A stretch of DNA of 64,000 nucleotides from Paracoccus luteus (GTDB lineage Bacteria; Pseudomonadota; Alphaproteobacteria; Rhodobacterales; Rhodobacteraceae): assembly GCF_004522155.1 (NCBI RefSeq), contig NZ_SDEA01000008.1, positions 81,907-145,906 of the forward strand, in the 5' to 3' direction. The position numbers and the translations under genes were made by a program. Position 1 is the first letter of the stretch. Each line of letters opens with the position of its first letter. The notes beneath the pieces were generated by a model. That model did no database searches, had not been told where the DNA came from, and saw only the letters and a program-made list of their open reading frames with translations. Of this stretch, positions 9,658 to 19,459 are shown in pieces.

Positions 9658-11250
9658 ATGGCACCCAAGGTTCTGGTTTCCGACGCGCTGAGCGAAACCG
9701 CCGTCCAGATCTTCCGCGACCGCGGGGTCGAGGTCGATTATCTGCCCGATCTGGGCAAGGACAAGGAAAAGCTGGCCGAGATCATCGGCAACTATGACGG
9801 TCTGGCGATCCGGTCGGCCACCAAGGCCACCGAGAAGCTGCTGGAGAAAGCCACGCGGCTGAAGGTCATCGGCCGCGCCGGGATCGGCGTCGACAACGTG
9901 GACATTCCGGCCGCGTCGAAAAAGGGCGTGATCGTGATGAACACGCCCTTTGGCAACAGCGTCACCACCGCCGAACACGCCATCGCGCTGATGTTCGCGG
10001 TCGCCCGGCAGCTGCCCGAGGCGTCGTTCAGCACCCATGCCGGCAAGTGGGAAAAGAACCGCTTCATGGGGGTCGAGCTGTTCAACAAGACGCTGGGCCT
10101 GATCGGGGCGGGCAACATCGGGTCGATCGTCGCGAACCGGGCGCTGGGGCTGCACATGAAGGTCGTGGCCTATGACCCCTTCCTGTCCGAGGACCGCGCA
10201 AAGGAAATCGGCGTCACCAAGGTCGATCTGGACGAGCTGCTGCGCCGCGCCGATTTCATCACCCTGCACGTGCCGCTGACCGACAAGACCCGCAACATCC
10301 TGTCGGCGGAAAGCCTGGCCAAGACCAAGCCCGGCGTCCGTATCGTCAACGCCGCGCGCGGCGGCCTGATCGACGAGGCGGCGCTAGCCGAGATGCTGAA
10401 ATCGGGCCACGTCGCGGGCGCGGCGCTGGACGTCTTTGCCGAGGAGCCGGCCACCAGCAGCCCGCTGTTCAACCTGCCCAATGTCGTCGTGACCCCGCAT
10501 CTGGGCGCATCGACCAGCGAGGCGCAGGAGAACGTGGCCCTGCAGGTGGCCGAGCAGATGTCGGATTACCTGCTGACCGGGGCCGTGCAGAACGCCCTGA
10601 ACATGCCCAGCGTGACCGCCGAAGAGGCGCTGGTCATGGGGCCGTGGATCAAGCTGGCCGGCCATCTGGGCAGCTTTGTCGGCCAGATGACGGACGAGCC
10701 GATCAAGGCCGTCAACATCCTTTATGACGGCGTCGCGTCCACCATGAACCTGAACGCGCTGAACGCGGCCGTGATCGCGGGCGTGATGAAGGCGGCGAAC
10801 CCGGACGTGAACATGGTGTCCGCCCCCGTGGTCGCCAAGGAACGCGGCATCCAGATCGCCACCACCACGCAGGACAAGTCCGGCGTCTATGACGGCTATG
10901 TCAAGGTGACGATGGTCACCGGCGACCGCGAGCGGTCCATCGCCGGCACGGTCTTCAGCGATCACAAGCCGCGCTTTATCCAGATCCGCGGCATCAACGT
11001 CGATGCCGAGATCGGCGAGCACATGATGTATACCCGCAACCGTGACGTGCCCGGCGTCATCGGCACGCTGGGCGTCACGCTGGGGGGCATGGGCGTCAAC
11101 ATGGCGAACTTTACCCTGGGGCGCGCGGCCAACGGCGGCGACGCCATCGCCATCACCTATCTGGACGAGCCGCTGCGCGAGGACGTGCGCAACGCGCTGC
11201 TGGCGACGGGCAAGTTCGAACAGGTGCGGCCGCTGCGCTTTCAGCTGTGA
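9658..11250 (+). CDS. serA: D-3-phosphoglycerate dehydrogenase SerA
   Basis: 530 residues, the long form with an extra C-terminal intervening domain and a terminal ACT domain (from about 455). The NAD-binding motif GLIGAGNIGSIVANRALG lies near 145. The catalytic Arg is in NAARGGLIDE near 235 and the catalytic His in TPHLGAST near 280. It oxidises 3-phosphoglycerate, the first committed step to serine, and in this type the ACT domain allows serine feedback. It lies downstream of serC and is probably co-transcribed. Confidence 0.97.
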   Translation: MAPKVLVSDALSETAVQIFRDRGVEVDYLPDLGKDKEKLAEIIGNYDGLAIRSATKATEKLLEKATRLKVIGRAGIGVDNVDIPAASKKGVIVMNTPFGNSVTTAEHAIALMFAVARQLPEASFSTHAGKWEKNRFMGVELFNKTLGLIGAGNIGSIVANRALGLHMKVVAYDPFLSEDRAKEIGVTKVDLDELLRRADFITLHVPLTDKTRNILSAESLAKTKPGVRIVNAARGGLIDEAALAEMLKSGHVAGAALDVFAEEPATSSPLFNLPNVVVTPHLGASTSEAQENVALQVAEQMSDYLLTGAVQNALNMPSVTAEEALVMGPWIKLAGHLGSFVGQMTDEPIKAVNILYDGVASTMNLNALNAAVIAGVMKAANPDVNMVSAPVVAKERGIQIATTTQDKSGVYDGYVKVTMVTGDRERSIAGTVFSDHKPRFIQIRGINVDAEIGEHMMYTRNRDVPGVIGTLGVTLGGMGVNMANFTLGRAANGGDAIAITYLDEPLREDVRNALLATGKFEQVRPLRFQL

Positions 11251-11312
11251 CGGCTGGACAACGCCCCGACCCCCCGCCCAATCTGCCGGGGGTTCCAGCG
11301 CGGGGGCACGCC

Positions 11313-12062
11313 ATGCGGATCTATGCCGTCGGCGACATCCACGGCCACCTTGACCTGCTGCGGCAGGTTCATCGCCGCATCGCGGACGACGGCGGCGAGG
11401 ATGCGACCATCGTCCATGTCGGCGATCTGGTGGACCGCGGGCCCGATTCCCGCGGCGTCGTCGATTACCTGATCGAGGGGCAGACCCGGGGCCGCAACTG
11501 GCTGGTCATCAAGGGCAACCACGACCGCATGCTGCCGCAGTTCCTGCGCGACCCCGGTTACGTCGATCCGGGGATCAAGTCGGGCCGCCCCTGGATCGCC
11601 CACGACAACATGGGCGCGGCCGGCACGCTGGCGTCCTATGGCATCGCCGACGCGTATGAGCGTGAGGTGGCCTCGGTCCACGCCGAGGCGCTGGCCCGCG
11701 TGCCCGACCATCACGTCCGCTGGCTGGACAGCCTGCCCGCGTGGCACCTGACGCCGCTGGCGCTGTTCGTTCATGCAGGCCTGCGTCCGGGCGTCGATCT
11801 GCGCGACCAGGTCCAGGACGACCTGCTGTGGATCCGCAAGCCCTTTGCGCAGGATGCGCGCGACCACGGCGTCCTGGTCGTCCACGGCCACACGCCCGTG
11901 CGCCATCCGACGCATTTCGGCAACCGGCTGAACCTGGACACCGGCGCCGCCTATGGCGGGCCGGTCAGCGCCGTGCGGCTGGATGCGGACGGCGGCATCT
12001 GGTGGCTGAGCGACGCGGGGCCGCGGCCGGTCGCGCCGGGCGCGGGCGACGCGCACGACTAG
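11313..12062 (+). CDS. metallophosphoesterase, bis(5'-nucleosyl)-tetraphosphatase/PP1-like
   Basis: 249 residues with the full calcineurin-like motif set: GDIHGH at 7-12, GDLVDRGPDS near 38-47, GNHDR near 70, VHAG near 150 and VVHGHTPV near 190. This short bacterial form is usually annotated as a serine/threonine protein phosphatase or an ApaH-like diadenosine tetraphosphatase, and sequence alone does not decide which. I chose the ATG at 11313 (MRIYAVGDIHGH); a GTG at 11247 overlapping the serA stop would add 22 unconserved residues. It sits 62 bases after serA. Confidence 0.85.
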   Translation: MRIYAVGDIHGHLDLLRQVHRRIADDGGEDATIVHVGDLVDRGPDSRGVVDYLIEGQTRGRNWLVIKGNHDRMLPQFLRDPGYVDPGIKSGRPWIAHDNMGAAGTLASYGIADAYEREVASVHAEALARVPDHHVRWLDSLPAWHLTPLALFVHAGLRPGVDLRDQVQDDLLWIRKPFAQDARDHGVLVVHGHTPVRHPTHFGNRLNLDTGAAYGGPVSAVRLDADGGIWWLSDAGPRPVAPGAGDAHD

Positions 12063-12188
12063 GGCGGCGATCAGGCCGAGGATTCTGCCTCAAGGTTGAG
12101 TGATCGGCGGATCAGGACACGCTCGCCGATAGACTTTTGGTCGGGACTGCCCTATTTACCGGGCCAACACGGATGCAGGGCGTGCGGG

Positions 12189-12509
12189 ATGCGACAGGCG
12201 AAATACAACATCGGGCAGGTGGTCCGCCATCGGCAGCATCCCTTCCGCGGCGTCATCTTCGACGTGGACGCGGTGTTTTCCAACACCGAGGAATGGTATC
12301 TGTCCATCCCCGAGGATTGCCGCCCGTCAAGGGACCAGCCCTATTACCACCTGTATGCCGAAACCGAGGCGACCTATTACGTCGCCTATGTGTCCGAACA
12401 GAATCTGGTCGCCGACCCCTCGGGCGAGCCGCTGGAACACCCCGAGCTGATCGGCATGTTCGGCGAGTTCGACGACGGCCGCTATCCGTTGCAGCACGGG
12501 CTGAACTGA
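12189..12509 (+). CDS. hspQ: heat shock protein HspQ
   Basis: 106 residues, the usual HspQ length, beginning MRQAKYNIGQVVRHR with the family motif HPFRGVIFDVD and then EEWY, QPYYHLYAE and AYVSEQNL. HspQ is a small hemimethylated-DNA-binding-type (YccV-fold) protein that acts as a specificity factor for Lon protease in other bacteria. The start at 12189 follows the family; 31 upstream codons are open but unconserved. I looked for an RpoH promoter and found only an isolated -10-like CCTATTT at 12151. Confidence 0.9.
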   Translation: MRQAKYNIGQVVRHRQHPFRGVIFDVDAVFSNTEEWYLSIPEDCRPSRDQPYYHLYAETEATYYVAYVSEQNLVADPSGEPLEHPELIGMFGEFDDGRYPLQHGLN

Positions 12510-12612
12510 CCCCTTTCGCCCGCCGGCCGCGCGTTTCGGCCCCCAGGATCGCCCCGATGCCGCGCCGTTCCGGCCCCCTGCCCCCTTGCGCGCCGATCGC
12601 GGCGGCCCCGTC

Positions 12613-13365
12613 ATGCTGACGGCCGAGATCGTGGCCCTGCTGGTCGCCGCCGCGGCTGTCGCGGGGTTCGTCGATTCCATCGCAGGCGGCGGCGGGCTGA
12701 TCACCGTGCCCGCGCTGATGCTGGCGGGAATGCCGCCCGATCAGGCGCTGGCCACCAACAAGGTGCAGGGCAGTTTCGGCGCGGCGACCGCCGCCGCCAG
12801 CTATGCCCGCAGCGGGCTGGTGGACCTGCGCGCGCAGCTGCCGGTCGCGGCGCTGGCGTTCTGCGGGGGTGTGGCGGGCGCGCTGATGGTGTCGGCGATC
12901 CCCACCGGCGCGCTGCGCGTCATCCTGCCCGTCGTGCTGGTCGCCATCGCGCTGTTCTTTGCGCTGAAACCCGGCCTTGACGACACCGACCGGGCGGCGC
13001 GGCTGTCGCGGGGCGCGTTCGCGCTGACCGCGGTGCCGGTCGTCGCGTTCTATGACGGGCTGATCGGGCCTGGGGCCGGGGCGTTCTATATGCTGTCGTT
13101 CGTGATGCTGGCGGGTTTCGGCATCCTGCGCGCGACCGCGCACACAAAGCTGTTGAACCTGGCGTCCAACATGGGCGGGCTGACGGCATTCGCGCTGACC
13201 GGGCAGCCGCTGTGGCTGGTCGGGCTGGTCATGGGCGCGGCGCAGATGGCGGGCGCGTGGGCCGGGTCGCGGGTGGCGATGCGCATCGGCGCGCGGGTGA
13301 TCAAGCCGCTGCTGGTCGTGACCTCGACCGCGCTGGCGCTGCGGCTGCTGTGGCAGATGATCTAG
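12613..13365 (+). CDS. TauE/SafE family sulfite/anion exporter-type permease
   Basis: 250 residues, almost wholly hydrophobic with about eight membrane segments in two similar halves, the TauE/SafE layout. The N-terminal helix carries the family motif GFVDSIAGGGGLITVP and is followed by ALATNKVQG. The second half begins FYDGLIGPGAGAFYM, and AHTKLLNLASN matches the paired motif. Members move sulfite, sulfoacetate or other organic anions, and the substrate here is unknown. The start ATG at 12613 gives the first membrane segment a short leader. Confidence 0.85.
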   Translation: MLTAEIVALLVAAAAVAGFVDSIAGGGGLITVPALMLAGMPPDQALATNKVQGSFGAATAAASYARSGLVDLRAQLPVAALAFCGGVAGALMVSAIPTGALRVILPVVLVAIALFFALKPGLDDTDRAARLSRGAFALTAVPVVAFYDGLIGPGAGAFYMLSFVMLAGFGILRATAHTKLLNLASNMGGLTAFALTGQPLWLVGLVMGAAQMAGAWAGSRVAMRIGARVIKPLLVVTSTALALRLLWQMI

Positions 13366-13521
13366 GGCGGCGCCGTGACGGCCGAAGCCGTGCGCGTGGG
13401 GCTGCCACAATCCGGCACGGCTGACGCGGCGCCAAAATCGGGCGCGCCCCGCCCGAGGACGTGATCGGCGCACGGCTGGATCGCCAAAACCGCGCCCGCG
13501 TGACCCTGCCCGTCCGCCCCG

Positions 13522-14508
13522 TCAGGTCGCGAAACCGGCCGACTGCCGCAGTTCGGCGACGGCGGTGCCGCGCCAGTTGCGGATCGGCCCGGTCAGGTAT
13601 TGCGCGACCACCGGATGCCCGGCGTCCAGCAGCCCCAGGCGGACCAGCAGGGCCGTGATCGCCGCCTCGGACCCGCGGGTGCCGCCGTCCGCCACCTTCA
13701 GCGCGACCCCCAGGCCGCGGTCGGGGGCGATGGCGACGAACACCGCCTCGGCCCCGGTCTTGACGGCGACGCGCCCGCCCATCGCGCGCATCAGGGCGGT
13801 GCAGGCCCGCCCCTCGCCCGCGACCAGCTCGGGATGCGCGCCCATCGCGTGGACCAGCCGCGTCATCGCCCGGCCCCGCAGGCCCGCGCCGGGGTTGGCG
13901 AACGCGGCCATCGCGCGGGCCAGACCGGCGACGGTGGTGGCAAAGTTCGGGGCCGAGCAGCCGTCGATGCCGTGGCCGGCAACGGGCGCGCCCGTCACCT
14001 CTTCGGTCGCGGCCAGCACGGCCCGCTGCACGGGATGGTCCAGTTCGTGATATTCCGGCCCCGCCCCCAGATGCCGGGTCAGGGTCAGGAAGCCCGCGTG
14101 CTTGCCCGAACAGTTGTTGTGCAGCTGGCAGGGGGCGGTGTCGGAACAGGTCAGCCGCCTGGCCTCGGCCCGGTCGTTCGGCATGTGGGCGCCGCAGCGC
14201 AGGTCAGGCTCGGCCAGGCCCAGCGCGGCCAGCCAGTCGCCCACCCGGCCGACGTGGTCGGCCGCGCCCTGATGGCTGGCGCAGGCCAGCGCCAGATGCT
14301 GCGGAGACAGCCCGGCGGCGTCGGCAGCCCCGCTTTCGACCAGCGGCAGCGCCTGGATCATCTTGCACGACGACCGCGGAAAGATCACCGCATCGGGGTC
14401 GCCCCAGCTTTGCACGACGCCCGACGCGTCGCAGACCGCGACATGCCCGCGATGCACGCTTTCCAGCAGGCCGCCCCGCCACAACTCGATCAGATCCGCC
14501 GCCGCCAT
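13522..14508 (-). CDS. asparaginase (Rhizobium-type, Asparaginase_II family)
   Basis: 328 residues. Family landmarks are SSCKMIQALPLVESG near residue 45 (an S-x-x-K serine/lysine pair), LACASHQG near 75, NNCSGKHAGFL near 130 and GIDGCSAPNF near 185. It hydrolyses L-asparagine to aspartate and ammonia. The start at 14508 is chosen because AAAGGA precedes it by 8 bases; the ATG at 14526 lacks a ribosome-binding site. It is divergent from the IalB-like gene, with a 142-base shared control region. Confidence 0.88.
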   Translation of the reverse strand: MAAADLIELWRGGLLESVHRGHVAVCDASGVVQSWGDPDAVIFPRSSCKMIQALPLVESGAADAAGLSPQHLALACASHQGAADHVGRVGDWLAALGLAEPDLRCGAHMPNDRAEARRLTCSDTAPCQLHNNCSGKHAGFLTLTRHLGAGPEYHELDHPVQRAVLAATEEVTGAPVAGHGIDGCSAPNFATTVAGLARAMAAFANPGAGLRGRAMTRLVHAMGAHPELVAGEGRACTALMRAMGGRVAVKTGAEAVFVAIAPDRGLGVALKVADGGTRGSEAAITALLVRLGLLDAGHPVVAQYLTGPIRNWRGTAVAELRQSAGFAT

Positions 14509-14650
14509 CCGGTTTTCCTTTGACATTCGCGCGATTTCCCGCCTGCGGGTCTTTTGCCCCGCGGGACTTTTCGCTTATCTTCGCCGCAGACGGCTGAAAA
14601 GACCATCACCAGACGCGACACCCGCAATCAGACGGGGCAGGAGGCAGAGC

Positions 14651-15175
14651 ATGACCATCCATTCGATCCGCAAGCTGGGCATCGCGGCGGCGACGCTGGC
14701 GGCGCTGGCCTCGCCCGCGCTGGCGGCCGAACCCAAGGTGCTGGGCAGCGAGGGGGACTGGACCGCGTTCGGCGGGGACGCCCCCAAGGAATGCTGGGCC
14801 GTGTCGCCGCCCAAATCCACCCGCAACACCGACGCCGAGGGCAACCCGCGCGAGGTGACGCGCAGCGACATCCGGCTGTATATCGCCTATCGCCCCGGCC
14901 AGAACGGCGAGGTGTCGTTCCAGGGCGGCTATCCCTTTGCCCCCGACAGCACGGTCGAGGTCGATGTCGGCGGCACCAAGTTCAAGCTGTTCACCGAGGG
15001 CGAAAGCGCCTGGACGGGTTCCCCGGACGAGGATGCCAAGCTGATCGGCGCGCTGCGCGCCGGGTCGAACGCAGTCGTCACCGGCCGGTCCTCGCGCGGG
15101 ACGCGCACGGCCGACACGTTCTCGCTGGCGGGGATCACCGCGATGACCAACACGGCGCGCGAAACCTGCAAGTAA
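14651..15175 (+). CDS. secreted protein, invasion-associated locus B (IalB) like
   Basis: 174 residues with a Sec signal peptide (about 1-25, ending ASPALAA). The mature part has [10 protein letters not shown] with a cysteine that can pair with the last-but-one residue (ETCK), and regularly spaced beta-strand-like segments. The layout resembles short IalB-family periplasmic proteins of alphaproteobacteria. No enzymatic motif is visible and the role is unknown. It ends before a strong terminator and is followed by rlmN. Confidence 0.65.
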   Translation: MTIHSIRKLGIAAATLAALASPALAAEPKVLGSEGDWTAFGGDAPKECWAVSPPKSTRNTDAEGNPREVTRSDIRLYIAYRPGQNGEVSFQGGYPFAPDSTVEVDVGGTKFKLFTEGESAWTGSPDEDAKLIGALRAGSNAVVTGRSSRGTRTADTFSLAGITAMTNTARETCK

Positions 15176-15223
15176 GCCTTGCGTCCGGGGCCTGCCCTGC
15201 GGCGGGGTCTTGTGCTATGACAT

Positions 15224-15258
15224 GGGCCGCCCCAGATCGGGGCGGCCCTGCCTTTTTC
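15224..15258 (+). terminator. Rho-independent terminator after the IalB-like gene
   Basis: A 10-bp perfect stem (GGGCCGCCCC at 15224-15233, GGGGCGGCCC at 15239-15248, 5-base loop) is followed by TGCCTTTTT. It lies 24 bases before the rlmN start, so rlmN probably has read-through or a promoter of its own in the hairpin region. Confidence 0.8.
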
Positions 15259-15281
15259 CTGCTGACCCGGACGGATTGCCC

Positions 15282-16523
15282 ATGACCCCGCCTGCCGCCC
15301 CCGCGAACCGACCCGACGCCGCGCCCGCCTCGTCGTCGCCGACGCCGACGGCACAGGCGCCGATCACCCAGGACGTGCTGACGATCCCGCGCAAGCCGGT
15401 CGCCGCGGACCGGATCAACATCATCGGGCTGACCCGCGAGGGGCTGCGCGCCGCCCTGATCGCCGCCGGGACGCCCGAGCGGCAGGCCAAGATGCGCGTC
15501 GGCCAGATCTGGCAGTGGGTCTATCACTGGGGCGTGCGCGATTTCGCGCAGATGACCAACCTTGCCAAGGATTACCGCGCCTTTCTGGCGGACCGCTTCG
15601 AGATCGCCATCCCCGAGATCGTGACCCGCCAGGTCAGCGAGGACGGCACCCGCAAATACCTGCTGCGCATCGCCGGCGGGCACGAGGTCGAGACCGTCTA
15701 TATCCCCGAGGACAGCCGCGGCACGCTGTGCGTCAGCTCTCAGGTCGGCTGCACGCTGACCTGTTCGTTCTGCCACACCGGCACGCAGAAGCTGGTGCGC
15801 AACCTGACCGCCGGGGAAATCGTGGGCCAGCTGATGGTCGCCCGCGACGATCTGGGCGAATGGCCCGAACCCGGCGCGCCCAAGGACGAGACCCGGCTGG
15901 TCAGCAATCTGGTGCTGATGGGCATGGGCGAGCCGCTGTACAACTTCGACAACGTGCGCGACGCGATGAAGGTGGTGATGGACAACGAGGGGCTCAGCCT
16001 GTCGCGCCGGCGCATCACCCTGTCCACCTCGGGCGTGGTCCCCGAGATCGCCAAGACCGCCCGGGAAATCGGCTGCCAGCTGGCCGTGTCGTTCCACGCG
16101 ACCACCGACGCGGTGCGCGACCGGCTGGTGCCGATCAACAAGAAATGGAACATCGACGAGCTGCTGGGCGCACTGCGCGACTATCCGCGGCTGTCCAACA
16201 GCGAGCGGATCACCTTTGAATACGTCATGCTGGACGGCGTGAACGACAGCGACGACGACGCCCGCCGCCTGATCCGCCTGATCCGCGGCATCCCCGCCAA
16301 GATCAACCTGATCCCGTTCAACGAATGGCCCGGCACCCCCTACAAGCGGTCGTCGTGGGACCGGATCGAGGCGTTCGCCGACATCATCTACAAGGCGGGC
16401 TATGCCTCGCCCATCCGCACGCCGCGGGGCGAGGACATCATGGCCGCCTGCGGGCAGCTGAAATCCGCGACGGAACGCGGGCGCAAGTCCGCCTCGCAGG
16501 TGGCGGCCGAGGCCGGGCTGTAG
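15282..16523 (+). CDS. rlmN: 23S rRNA (adenine2503-C2)/tRNA(adenine37-C2) methyltransferase RlmN
   Basis: 413 residues. The radical-SAM cysteine cluster is CTLTCSFC near residue 155, and the second, methylated cysteine lies in IMAACGQL near 390. [12 protein letters not shown] and [16 protein letters not shown] are also typical. RlmN methylates C2 of A2503 in 23S rRNA through a radical mechanism. The first ~40 residues are a low-complexity Ala/Pro-rich stretch. The start at 15282 follows the terminator of the preceding gene; an upstream in-frame start would fall inside that hairpin. Confidence 0.95.
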   Translation: MTPPAAPANRPDAAPASSSPTPTAQAPITQDVLTIPRKPVAADRINIIGLTREGLRAALIAAGTPERQAKMRVGQIWQWVYHWGVRDFAQMTNLAKDYRAFLADRFEIAIPEIVTRQVSEDGTRKYLLRIAGGHEVETVYIPEDSRGTLCVSSQVGCTLTCSFCHTGTQKLVRNLTAGEIVGQLMVARDDLGEWPEPGAPKDETRLVSNLVLMGMGEPLYNFDNVRDAMKVVMDNEGLSLSRRRITLSTSGVVPEIAKTAREIGCQLAVSFHATTDAVRDRLVPINKKWNIDELLGALRDYPRLSNSERITFEYVMLDGVNDSDDDARRLIRLIRGIPAKINLIPFNEWPGTPYKRSSWDRIEAFADIIYKAGYASPIRTPRGEDIMAACGQLKSATERGRKSASQVAAEAGL

Positions 16524-16640
16524 CAACGCGGGCCGGGGAACCGTCCCGCGCGCCGCCCGCGCCCATCACGGGCGCTTGCCTTGCCCCCTGCCCGCGCGGG
16601 GCGTAGAACCCGCCCCGACCGATCACGCGCAGGGACCGTC

Positions 16641-18179
16641 ATGACCCAACCCCGACCCGTCGTGCTGTGCATTCTGGATGGCTGGGGCATATCCGACCGG
16701 CCCGAACAGTCCGCCCCCGACGTGGCGGATGTCCCGAACTTCCGCCGGCTGATGGCCGACGACCCGCATGCGACGCTGATCACCTATGGCCCCGACGTCG
16801 GCCTGCCGCGCGGGCAGATGGGCAACTCGGAAGTGGGGCACACCAACATCGGCGCGGGCCGCGTCGTCGCGATGGACCTGGGCCAGATCGACCTTGCGAT
16901 CGAGGACGGCAGCTTTTTCGACAACGCCGCGATGGGGGCGTTCATCGACCGCATCAAGGCCGCGGGCGGCGTCGCGCATCTGATGGGCGTCATGTCGAAC
17001 GGCGGCGTCCACGGCCACATCGCCCATGTCGTCGCCGCCTGCCGCGCGGTCGCGGCGCAAGGCGTCCCGGTCGTGCTGCACGCCATCGCCGACGGGCGCG
17101 ACGTGCCGCCGCAATCGGCGCTGGGGTTCGCGACCGAACTGGCCGGCGCGCTGCCCGAGGGCGTGACCGTGGGCACCGTCATCGGCCGCTATTTCGCGAT
17201 GGACCGCGACAATCGCTGGGACCGGGTCGAACGCGCCTTTACCGCGATGGTGCGCGGCCAGGGCGTGACCGCGGCCGACCCCGCGCAGGCCGTGGCCGAC
17301 GCCTATGCCCGCGGCGAGACGGACGAGTTCATCCAGCCGACCGTCCTGCCCGGCTATCTCGGCGCGCGCGACGGGGACGGGTTCTTCTGCCTGAACTTCC
17401 GCGCCGACCGCGCGCGCGAGATCATGGCCGCCCTGGGCCAGCCCGACTTCGCCGAGTTCGACGTGACCGGCCGGCCGCGCTGGTCGGGCATGCTGGGGAT
17501 GGTGGATTATTCCGCCCGCCACGACCAGTTCATGACCGCCGCATACCCCAAGCGGCAGGTCGCGAACACCCTGGGCGCCTGGGTCGCGGCGCAGGGGCTG
17601 CGCCAGTTCCGGCTGGCCGAGACCGAGAAATACCCGCATGTGACGTTCTTCCTGAACGGCGGCAAGGAAAGCCCCGAACCCGGCGAGGACCGCTTCATGC
17701 CCGCCAGCCCCAAGGTCGCCACCTATGATTTGGCGCCGGAAATGGCCGCGGCCGAGGTCTCCGACCGGTTGGTCGCCGCGATCGGCGCGGGGTATGATCT
17801 GATCGTCGTGAACTATGCCAACCCCGACATGGTCGGCCACACCGGCAGCCTGTGGGCCGCCGCCCGCGCCTGCGAGGCGGTGGACCGGGGCCTTGGCATG
17901 ATGCTGGAAGCGCTGGACCGCGCGGGCGGCGCGGCGGTGGTGATCGCCGACCACGGCAACTGCGAGACGATGATCGACCCCGCCACCGGCGGCCCCCACA
18001 CTGCCCACACGACGAACCCGGTCCCGGTCATCGTCCACGGCGGGCCTGCGGGCGCGCGCTTGCGGGCGGGCGGGCGGCTGGCCGACGTCGCGCCCACGGT
18101 GCTGGACCTGATGGGCCTGCCCCTGCCGCCCGAAATGACGGGCGCGAGCCTGATCCAGCGCCCGGCGGCGGGCGCATGA
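16641..18179 (+). CDS. gpmI: 2,3-bisphosphoglycerate-independent phosphoglycerate mutase
   Basis: 512 residues. The N-terminal VVLCILDGWG binds metal, and the catalytic serine is in GQMGNSEVGHTNIGAGR near residue 65. HAIADGRDVPP, GRYFAMDRD, NYANPDMVGHTG and IADHGNCE supply the remaining metal and substrate ligands. It interconverts 3- and 2-phosphoglycerate using Mn2+. The start is ATG 16641. Its stop overlaps the next gene by ATGA (18176-18179). It is first in a four-gene coupled operon with cell-envelope and RNA-decay functions. Confidence 0.96.
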   Translation: MTQPRPVVLCILDGWGISDRPEQSAPDVADVPNFRRLMADDPHATLITYGPDVGLPRGQMGNSEVGHTNIGAGRVVAMDLGQIDLAIEDGSFFDNAAMGAFIDRIKAAGGVAHLMGVMSNGGVHGHIAHVVAACRAVAAQGVPVVLHAIADGRDVPPQSALGFATELAGALPEGVTVGTVIGRYFAMDRDNRWDRVERAFTAMVRGQGVTAADPAQAVADAYARGETDEFIQPTVLPGYLGARDGDGFFCLNFRADRAREIMAALGQPDFAEFDVTGRPRWSGMLGMVDYSARHDQFMTAAYPKRQVANTLGAWVAAQGLRQFRLAETEKYPHVTFFLNGGKESPEPGEDRFMPASPKVATYDLAPEMAAAEVSDRLVAAIGAGYDLIVVNYANPDMVGHTGSLWAAARACEAVDRGLGMMLEALDRAGGAAVVIADHGNCETMIDPATGGPHTAHTTNPVPVIVHGGPAGARLRAGGRLADVAPTVLDLMGLPLPPEMTGASLIQRPAAGA

Positions 18180-19459
18180 CGGCGGCGCGCCTGATCGGGG
18201 CGGCGGCGCTGGCCCTGCTGGCAGGCGCGGGCCTCGCCGCGGCGCAGGTCGTGTCCGAAGGCGGGCACCGCGCCGTCACGACCGCCGATGCGGGCGCGGG
18301 CGAAGGGGTCGCGGAAACGCCGACCCCGGCCGAGGCCGCGGCCGAACAGGCCGCCGCCGCCGCCGCCCAGCTGCGCGCCGCGATGGGCCAGCTGGACCGC
18401 GCGCTGACCGCCGACGATCAGGTGGTGGCCCTGACCGAGGTGATCCGCGCCTATGAGATGGGGCAGGCCGCCCTGCGCGACGGCTTGCGCCGCGCCAGCC
18501 TGCGCGAGGCGCAGGTCCGCGCCGATTTCGACGCGCGACGCGACCGGCTGTCGCGCGTGATCGGGGTGATGACCGCGATGCAGCAATCGCCCGAAACGCT
18601 GATGCTGCTGCACCCCGCAGGCCCCGCCAGCACAGCCCGGTCGGGCATGGTGCTGTCGGCCATCGCCCCGGCCCTGCAGGCCGAGGCCGACAGCCTGAAA
18701 TCCGGCCTGGCCGAGATCGCCACCGTCCGCGCCATCGAACAGGCCGCCGCCGACACGCTGGCGCAGGGCCTGGGCGAGGTGCAGGAGGCGCGGCGGCTGC
18801 TCGCCTCGGCGGTCACCGACCGCTCGACCGTGCCGGTCCGCTTTGGCGAAGACCCCGCCGAGTTGACCTCGCTGGTGCGGTCGGCCGAGACGCTGGACAG
18901 CTTTGCCGACGGCATCGTGGCGATGGAACAGGACATCGGCGCGCCGATGGCCGATTTCGAGGCGGCGCAGGGCAATCTGCAGCTGCCCGTGCTGGGCCAG
19001 GTGGTGCCCGGCCGGGACGGCGCCGGCGCGCGCCTGCCGGGGCTGACCATCGCCACCCAGCCCGCCGCGCTGGTGACGACGCCCTGGCCCGCGACCATCC
19101 GCTATCGCGGCCCGCTGCTGGATTACGGCAATGTGATGATCGTGGAACCCGCGCGCGACTATCTGCTGGTGGTGGCCGGGCTGGCGCAGGTGTTCGGCGA
19201 AACGGGCGACGTGCTGGCGCAGGGCGAACCCCTTGGCCTGATGGGCGGCAACGAGGGGCCGGCGGCCGAGTTCGGCGCCGGCTTTGTCGCCGCCGCGACC
19301 GGCGCCGCCCCGCCCGACGACGCGCCGCGCCTGTATCTGGAACTGCGGCACGGCAAGGAAACACTGGACCCCACCGAATGGTTCGTGATGAATCCGGTCA
19401 TCACCGCCGATGCGGCCGCGGCCGGGACCGGTTCAGACGAGGTCAGGACAACCGAATGA
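18176..19459 (+). CDS. EnvC-like murein hydrolase activator, degenerate LytM/M23 domain
   Basis: 427 residues. A signal peptide (1-24, ending AGLAAAQ) is followed by an Ala/Glu-rich helical, probably coiled-coil region to about 270, then a LytM-like domain (LDYGNVMIVEPA, QVFGETGDVLAQGEPLGLMG, LYLELRHGKETLDPTEW). The Hx3D and HxH zinc ligands of active M23 peptidases are not seen: LDYGN stands where H.YGN is expected and LELRHG where the HxH would be. It therefore looks like an activator, as EnvC is for amidases. It overlaps gpmI and ctpA by 4 bp each. Confidence 0.8.
   Translation: MTAARLIGAAALALLAGAGLAAAQVVSEGGHRAVTTADAGAGEGVAETPTPAEAAAEQAAAAAAQLRAAMGQLDRALTADDQVVALTEVIRAYEMGQAALRDGLRRASLREAQVRADFDARRDRLSRVIGVMTAMQQSPETLMLLHPAGPASTARSGMVLSAIAPALQAEADSLKSGLAEIATVRAIEQAAADTLAQGLGEVQEARRLLASAVTDRSTVPVRFGEDPAELTSLVRSAETLDSFADGIVAMEQDIGAPMADFEAAQGNLQLPVLGQVVPGRDGAGARLPGLTIATQPAALVTTPWPATIRYRGPLLDYGNVMIVEPARDYLLVVAGLAQVFGETGDVLAQGEPLGLMGGNEGPAAEFGAGFVAAATGAAPPDDAPRLYLELRHGKETLDPTEWFVMNPVITADAAAAGTGSDEVRTTE

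Noticed and set aside
12134..12157. Possible RpoH promoter before hspQ
   Set aside because: CCTATTT matches the -10 pattern, but no CTTG lies 17-18 bases upstream (CTTT is 13 bases away).
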